The position numbers and the translations under genes were made by a program. Shown piece by piece: positions 60,889 to 64,000 of a stretch of DNA of 64,000 bases. Under the pieces are notes generated by a model that worked only from the letters and a program-made list of their open reading frames with translations, made no database searches and was not told the DNA's origin. Source of the stretch: Hufsiella ginkgonis. Lineage in GTDB: Bacteria; Bacteroidota; Bacteroidia; Sphingobacteriales; Sphingobacteriaceae. The DNA lies in the NCBI RefSeq assembly GCF_009834915.1, contig NZ_WVHS01000004.1:124001-188000 (forward strand). Direction: 5' to 3'. Positions within the stretch are counted from its first letter, which is position 1, and each line of letters starts with the position of its first letter.

Positions 60889-63861
60889 TTATTGTATGGT
60901 TAAAGGAATAAAAAGCTCATAACTGGTACCTTTTCCCGGGGAAGAGCAGACTTCGAGCGTTCCGTTGATCCGGTTCGCGCGCATGCGCATATTGTTCAAT
61001 CCTCTTCCTTTCACGGGTGCATCGGGGCAGAAACCCTTTCCGTCGTCGCTGATGGTGATCCGCACGCCTTCCTTCTCCGGCGAGCTCATCACTTTTACCT
61101 GTTTGGCGCCGGAATGTTTCAGGATGTTGTTCAGCGATTCTTTAACGATCATGCTGATGTTGCGGCTATATTCCATCGGCAGGGAGACGCGCTGGAATTT
61201 AGGGTCCGTTTCGTTGAAACTAAAATCGATATCGGTATTGTGAAAAAGCTCGTTCCCAAACTCGTGTACGTAATGGAGGATCTCGTACAAATTGTCGCTC
61301 TGCGGATCCAGCGCCCATAAAATATCCTTGGTACCGCTGTAGAGGGTGGCGGCGTTGGCCTTGATCTGTGCTACGATCTCGCGCTGCTCCGGCCGCGAAT
61401 CGCCTATCTGCTTGTTCAGGATATCAGAGAGCACCGCGATGCGGGTAAGCTTATTGCCGATGTCGTCGTGGAAATCTTCTGCCGTCTGGCGCCGGATACG
61501 GAGCTGCTCTTCCAGCTTGATCTGCCTGCGTACACGCTTTTGCATCGCCTTGCGGTAGGTCCAGTAATACTGAACGCTGATGATGAGCACCACCAGCAGC
61601 ACGAGCACAAACACCCTGAAAAGCAGCGTCTGGTAAAACGGCGGCGTAATGGTAAACGTGATACTGCGTACATTGGAGGTCACCCCATTCCCGGTAACGG
61701 CCTTAACCTCGAAAGTGTAAGTGCCCGGCAGCAGCGAAGGGTACTCGATCATATTGGTTTTGATCGGCTGACTGAACACTTCATCCACCCCCGTTAGGCG
61801 ATAGCGGTAAGATACATCGTCGGGGTTAGTCAGGAATATCCCGCGGAAGGAGATCAGCACCCGGTTATGCCGGTGGTCGAGGCGCAGCGCGGCGGGAATT
61901 TTTTCAGTGTAGATCTTAGCTTGCTGTTCATCGCCCGCCGCGGCCGCCTGGTTAACTACCTTTACCGACTGCAGGTTGATGAACGGCTTTTTATGACTGT
62001 CTTCCGAGGGCGTTGCATCAAACACGTACAGGCCCTTGGTAGAGCCCACCCAAATCTTGTTATCGAAGCTGATGATGGAGTTCTGGTTACACTCTATCAG
62101 CGCCGTCTTTACCAGGTCGCGGATCACGCTCACCTCCAGCGTTTTCGGGTTTATGGTAAACCGGTTTACCCCCCGGCCGGTGCCGGCCCAAAATAAACCC
62201 CTTTCATCCCGCGCAAGGCTGTAAATATCGTTATAGTAAAATCCATCGCGGGTGGTGTAGTGCCTCACCGCTTTGGTATGGAGGTCGATCACGAACAAGC
62301 CATCACCAAAAGTAGCTACCAGCAGCATGTTTCGGTAACGCAGCAGGCTTAGTACCGTGGCTTCGTTCACGGCCGGAAGGCGGAAGGATCTGTCAAGCTT
62401 TTTGTTCCTGATCAGCCAGATCCCGCGGTTGGTACCTGCCATGATCGAATCCCTCCCGACCTCGGTCACCATAGCCGCTGATTCGGAGAAGTTATCCACC
62501 TGCGCTACCTTTCCCTGTTCCAGGTAGAAGCAGCCCCTGGGGGCAGCCATCCAGATCGTTCCTGCACGGTCAGAAATCACCGACCGGACAAACCGCGGGT
62601 ACGGCGCATCGGGCAGCAGGTCGTTAAACTCGCGGCCGTTGTATTGCCATAAGCCGTCCTGCCCGCCGATAAGTAAACCATGCCTGGGATCGTTAAAGAT
62701 CGTAAGAATACTTTTGCTGTAGGGGTTTGATGAAGGGATGTACACGTTTTTAAATGTCCGGCCGTCATATTTGATAAGACCGTTGTTGGTAGTACCCAGC
62801 CAAAGGTTATTTGCGCTGTCGCGCGCGATGGGCATGAACATCTGCTCCAGGCCATTAAACTTATGAAAGCTTGTATAAGCGCCGCCGTCGAACTTAAAAA
62901 CGCCGGTACCGTCTGTTCCCAGCCAGATATTGTCTTCAGAATCGCGGAAAATATCGTACACGTTAATGGTTTTAAACCCGTTGTCGCCGTTAAAATGTAC
63001 CGGGTCTTTCTTACGCAGCCAATAAGCGCCGTTGTTGGTCCCTACCCACAGGTTCCCTTTGGCGTCCTGCTCCATCGACAGGAACGGTTCCCTGATCGCA
63101 TCCAGCATGGGGTGCGAGTACGACCTGATCACGCTGCCCCGTGTTTCAAAAATATGGCCCGACGAAAGCAAGTAGCATTTTGACCGGTCGTTCCTGTCGA
63201 ATACGATCTTGGTAACAACCACCGAGCTGTCTTTACAGGGAACGCCGAGCCTCCAGCTTTTACCGTCATAATAGTGAATACCTTTTCCCCATACCGCCGC
63301 GTATAACCTGCCCGACGGATGCCTGGCCAGCGTGGTCACATACTCGCCCGGGCCGGTAATATAGTATGGCACGATCTGGTTGTTCACCAGCGTAAAAAGC
63401 CGCGACTTGCTGGTGAGCCATAACCGGCCGGATTCGTCTTCCCTTATAAACCGCACCAATCCGCCCGCATCCTTAGCGGGCATCTTTATCGTCACGACCT
63501 TCTTTCCCTCTATCCGCGACATGCCGTTTTCCTGCCCGATCCATACGCGGCCCTTCCGGTCGGTCATGATAGAGGTAACCATGTTATTATTCAATCCGTC
63601 GAGCTTACTGAAAGAGATAAACTCCTTCCCGTCAAACCGGCCCAGGCCGCCGCGTGTGCCAAACCAGAGGTAATTGGAGGGGTCCTGGTAGATCTCCATC
63701 ACCTGCGATTGAACAAGCCCCTGCTCGATATCGTATTGTGTGAAATTGTATTTCTGCGCGTGGAGGGTAAACGGCGTGAACGCCGAAAGAATAAGCAACA
63801 ATATAAATGGCAGGGAGGTGTGTTGAAATCCCCGCTCTCCGGTCCGCACGTAATTCATCAT
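60889..63861 (-). CDS. Sensor histidine kinase with two-component propeller and Y_Y_Y domain
   Basis: A 990-residue sensor. The ATG at 63861 gives a signal sequence (about 12-34, ending HAQ); an upstream TTG would add 36 residues. Periplasmic part: propeller repeats such as YLWFGTRGGLGRFDG, LWVGTNNGAYW, IWLGTDGTGVFKFDG and LFWAGTGRGVNRF (about 40-680), then a Y_Y_Y domain. One membrane helix (near 755-775) leads to HisKA_3 with His798 in DFHDDIGNKL and HATPase with SDDGKGFCPD and GRGLNNM. Unlike hybrid HTCS proteins, it has no AraC output and uses the separate response regulator. Confidence 0.95.
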   Translation of the reverse strand: MMNYVRTGERGFQHTSLPFILLLILSAFTPFTLHAQKYNFTQYDIEQGLVQSQVMEIYQDPSNYLWFGTRGGLGRFDGKEFISFSKLDGLNNNMVTSIMTDRKGRVWIGQENGMSRIEGKKVVTIKMPAKDAGGLVRFIREDESGRLWLTSKSRLFTLVNNQIVPYYITGPGEYVTTLARHPSGRLYAAVWGKGIHYYDGKSWRLGVPCKDSSVVVTKIVFDRNDRSKCYLLSSGHIFETRGSVIRSYSHPMLDAIREPFLSMEQDAKGNLWVGTNNGAYWLRKKDPVHFNGDNGFKTINVYDIFRDSEDNIWLGTDGTGVFKFDGGAYTSFHKFNGLEQMFMPIARDSANNLWLGTTNNGLIKYDGRTFKNVYIPSSNPYSKSILTIFNDPRHGLLIGGQDGLWQYNGREFNDLLPDAPYPRFVRSVISDRAGTIWMAAPRGCFYLEQGKVAQVDNFSESAAMVTEVGRDSIMAGTNRGIWLIRNKKLDRSFRLPAVNEATVLSLLRYRNMLLVATFGDGLFVIDLHTKAVRHYTTRDGFYYNDIYSLARDERGLFWAGTGRGVNRFTINPKTLEVSVIRDLVKTALIECNQNSIISFDNKIWVGSTKGLYVFDATPSEDSHKKPFINLQSVKVVNQAAAAGDEQQAKIYTEKIPAALRLDHRHNRVLISFRGIFLTNPDDVSYRYRLTGVDEVFSQPIKTNMIEYPSLLPGTYTFEVKAVTGNGVTSNVRSITFTITPPFYQTLLFRVFVLVLLVVLIISVQYYWTYRKAMQKRVRRQIKLEEQLRIRRQTAEDFHDDIGNKLTRIAVLSDILNKQIGDSRPEQREIVAQIKANAATLYSGTKDILWALDPQSDNLYEILHYVHEFGNELFHNTDIDFSFNETDPKFQRVSLPMEYSRNISMIVKESLNNILKHSGAKQVKVMSSPEKEGVRITISDDGKGFCPDAPVKGRGLNNMRMRANRINGTLEVCSSPGKGTSYELFIPLTIQ

Positions 63862-64000
63862 TCTAAATAAACAACTAAAATAGCGATGACCGATCCCCCG
63901 GAAAGGGTGATTTTTCCAATAAAGAACCATTCCTCCACAAATCCGGTATTTCGAACATTTCCAGTTCAAATTACGTAAAATATCTTAAATTAAACGCTGC

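Overview
The window is a chromosomal segment of a free-living or plant-associated member of the Bacteroidota, probably Chitinophagaceae or Sphingobacteriaceae; the genus cannot be read from the sequence. The evidence is two SusC/SusD pairs, the parA-parB-DUF5683-dapB-lepB block, the rpmB-rpmG-DUF4295-ftsY block, a bacillithiol gene (bshC), a Nudix-type AraR, and promoters of the Bacteroidota form (TTTG about 20 nt before TAnnTTTG).

Layout. 1-10.8 kb: edge of an aldo/keto reductase, tRNA-Ala(GGC), lpxB and surE, a CsbD-like stress protein, a large secreted metzincin protease, and an acetate uptake and activation operon (DUF485-actP-acs, leftward). 11.0-16.9 kb: rightward housekeeping block with ribosomal proteins L28, L33 and the Bacteroidota-specific DUF4295 protein, then ftsY, rimO, bshC and an Ldh-family oxidoreductase. 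16.9-21.5 kb: leftward parA-parB-DUF5683-dapB-lepB. 21.7-26.1 kb: flavin reductase, BtuF-like binding protein, aldehyde dehydrogenase and dGTPase.

26.2-47.0 kb is the centrepiece: an arabinan/L-arabinose utilisation locus. Leftward from 41.2 kb run susC, susD and a DUF3823 lipoprotein, a bidirectional terminator, then GH51, GH43, GH127, galM, GH51 and GH88. Rightward run an exported protein of unknown function, araR, araB, araD and araA. Oligo-arabinosides would enter through SusCD, be trimmed to L-arabinose by the GH51/GH43/GH127 enzymes, anomerised by GalM, and converted by AraA, AraB and AraD to xylulose 5-phosphate. A 16-bp motif found twice at the susC promoter, once before araB and once, degenerate, over the -10-like element of the GH51 operon is a candidate AraR operator. 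No inner-membrane arabinose transporter is present in the window.

47-64 kb: GGCT-like protein, type II glutamine synthetase, small cupin, exported binding-domain protein, polytopic membrane protein, NTF2-like protein, a second SusCD system with no enzymes next to it, a decayed beta-propeller pseudogene, a VOC protein overlapping an AraC regulator, and a two-component pair (propeller sensor kinase plus NarL-type regulator). Intergenic gaps carry two families of degenerate short repeats. I saw no CRISPR array, insertion sequence, prophage or integrase, and no clear novel defence or biosynthetic system. The most promising material for a closer look is the predicted AraR regulon with its unknown exported protein.
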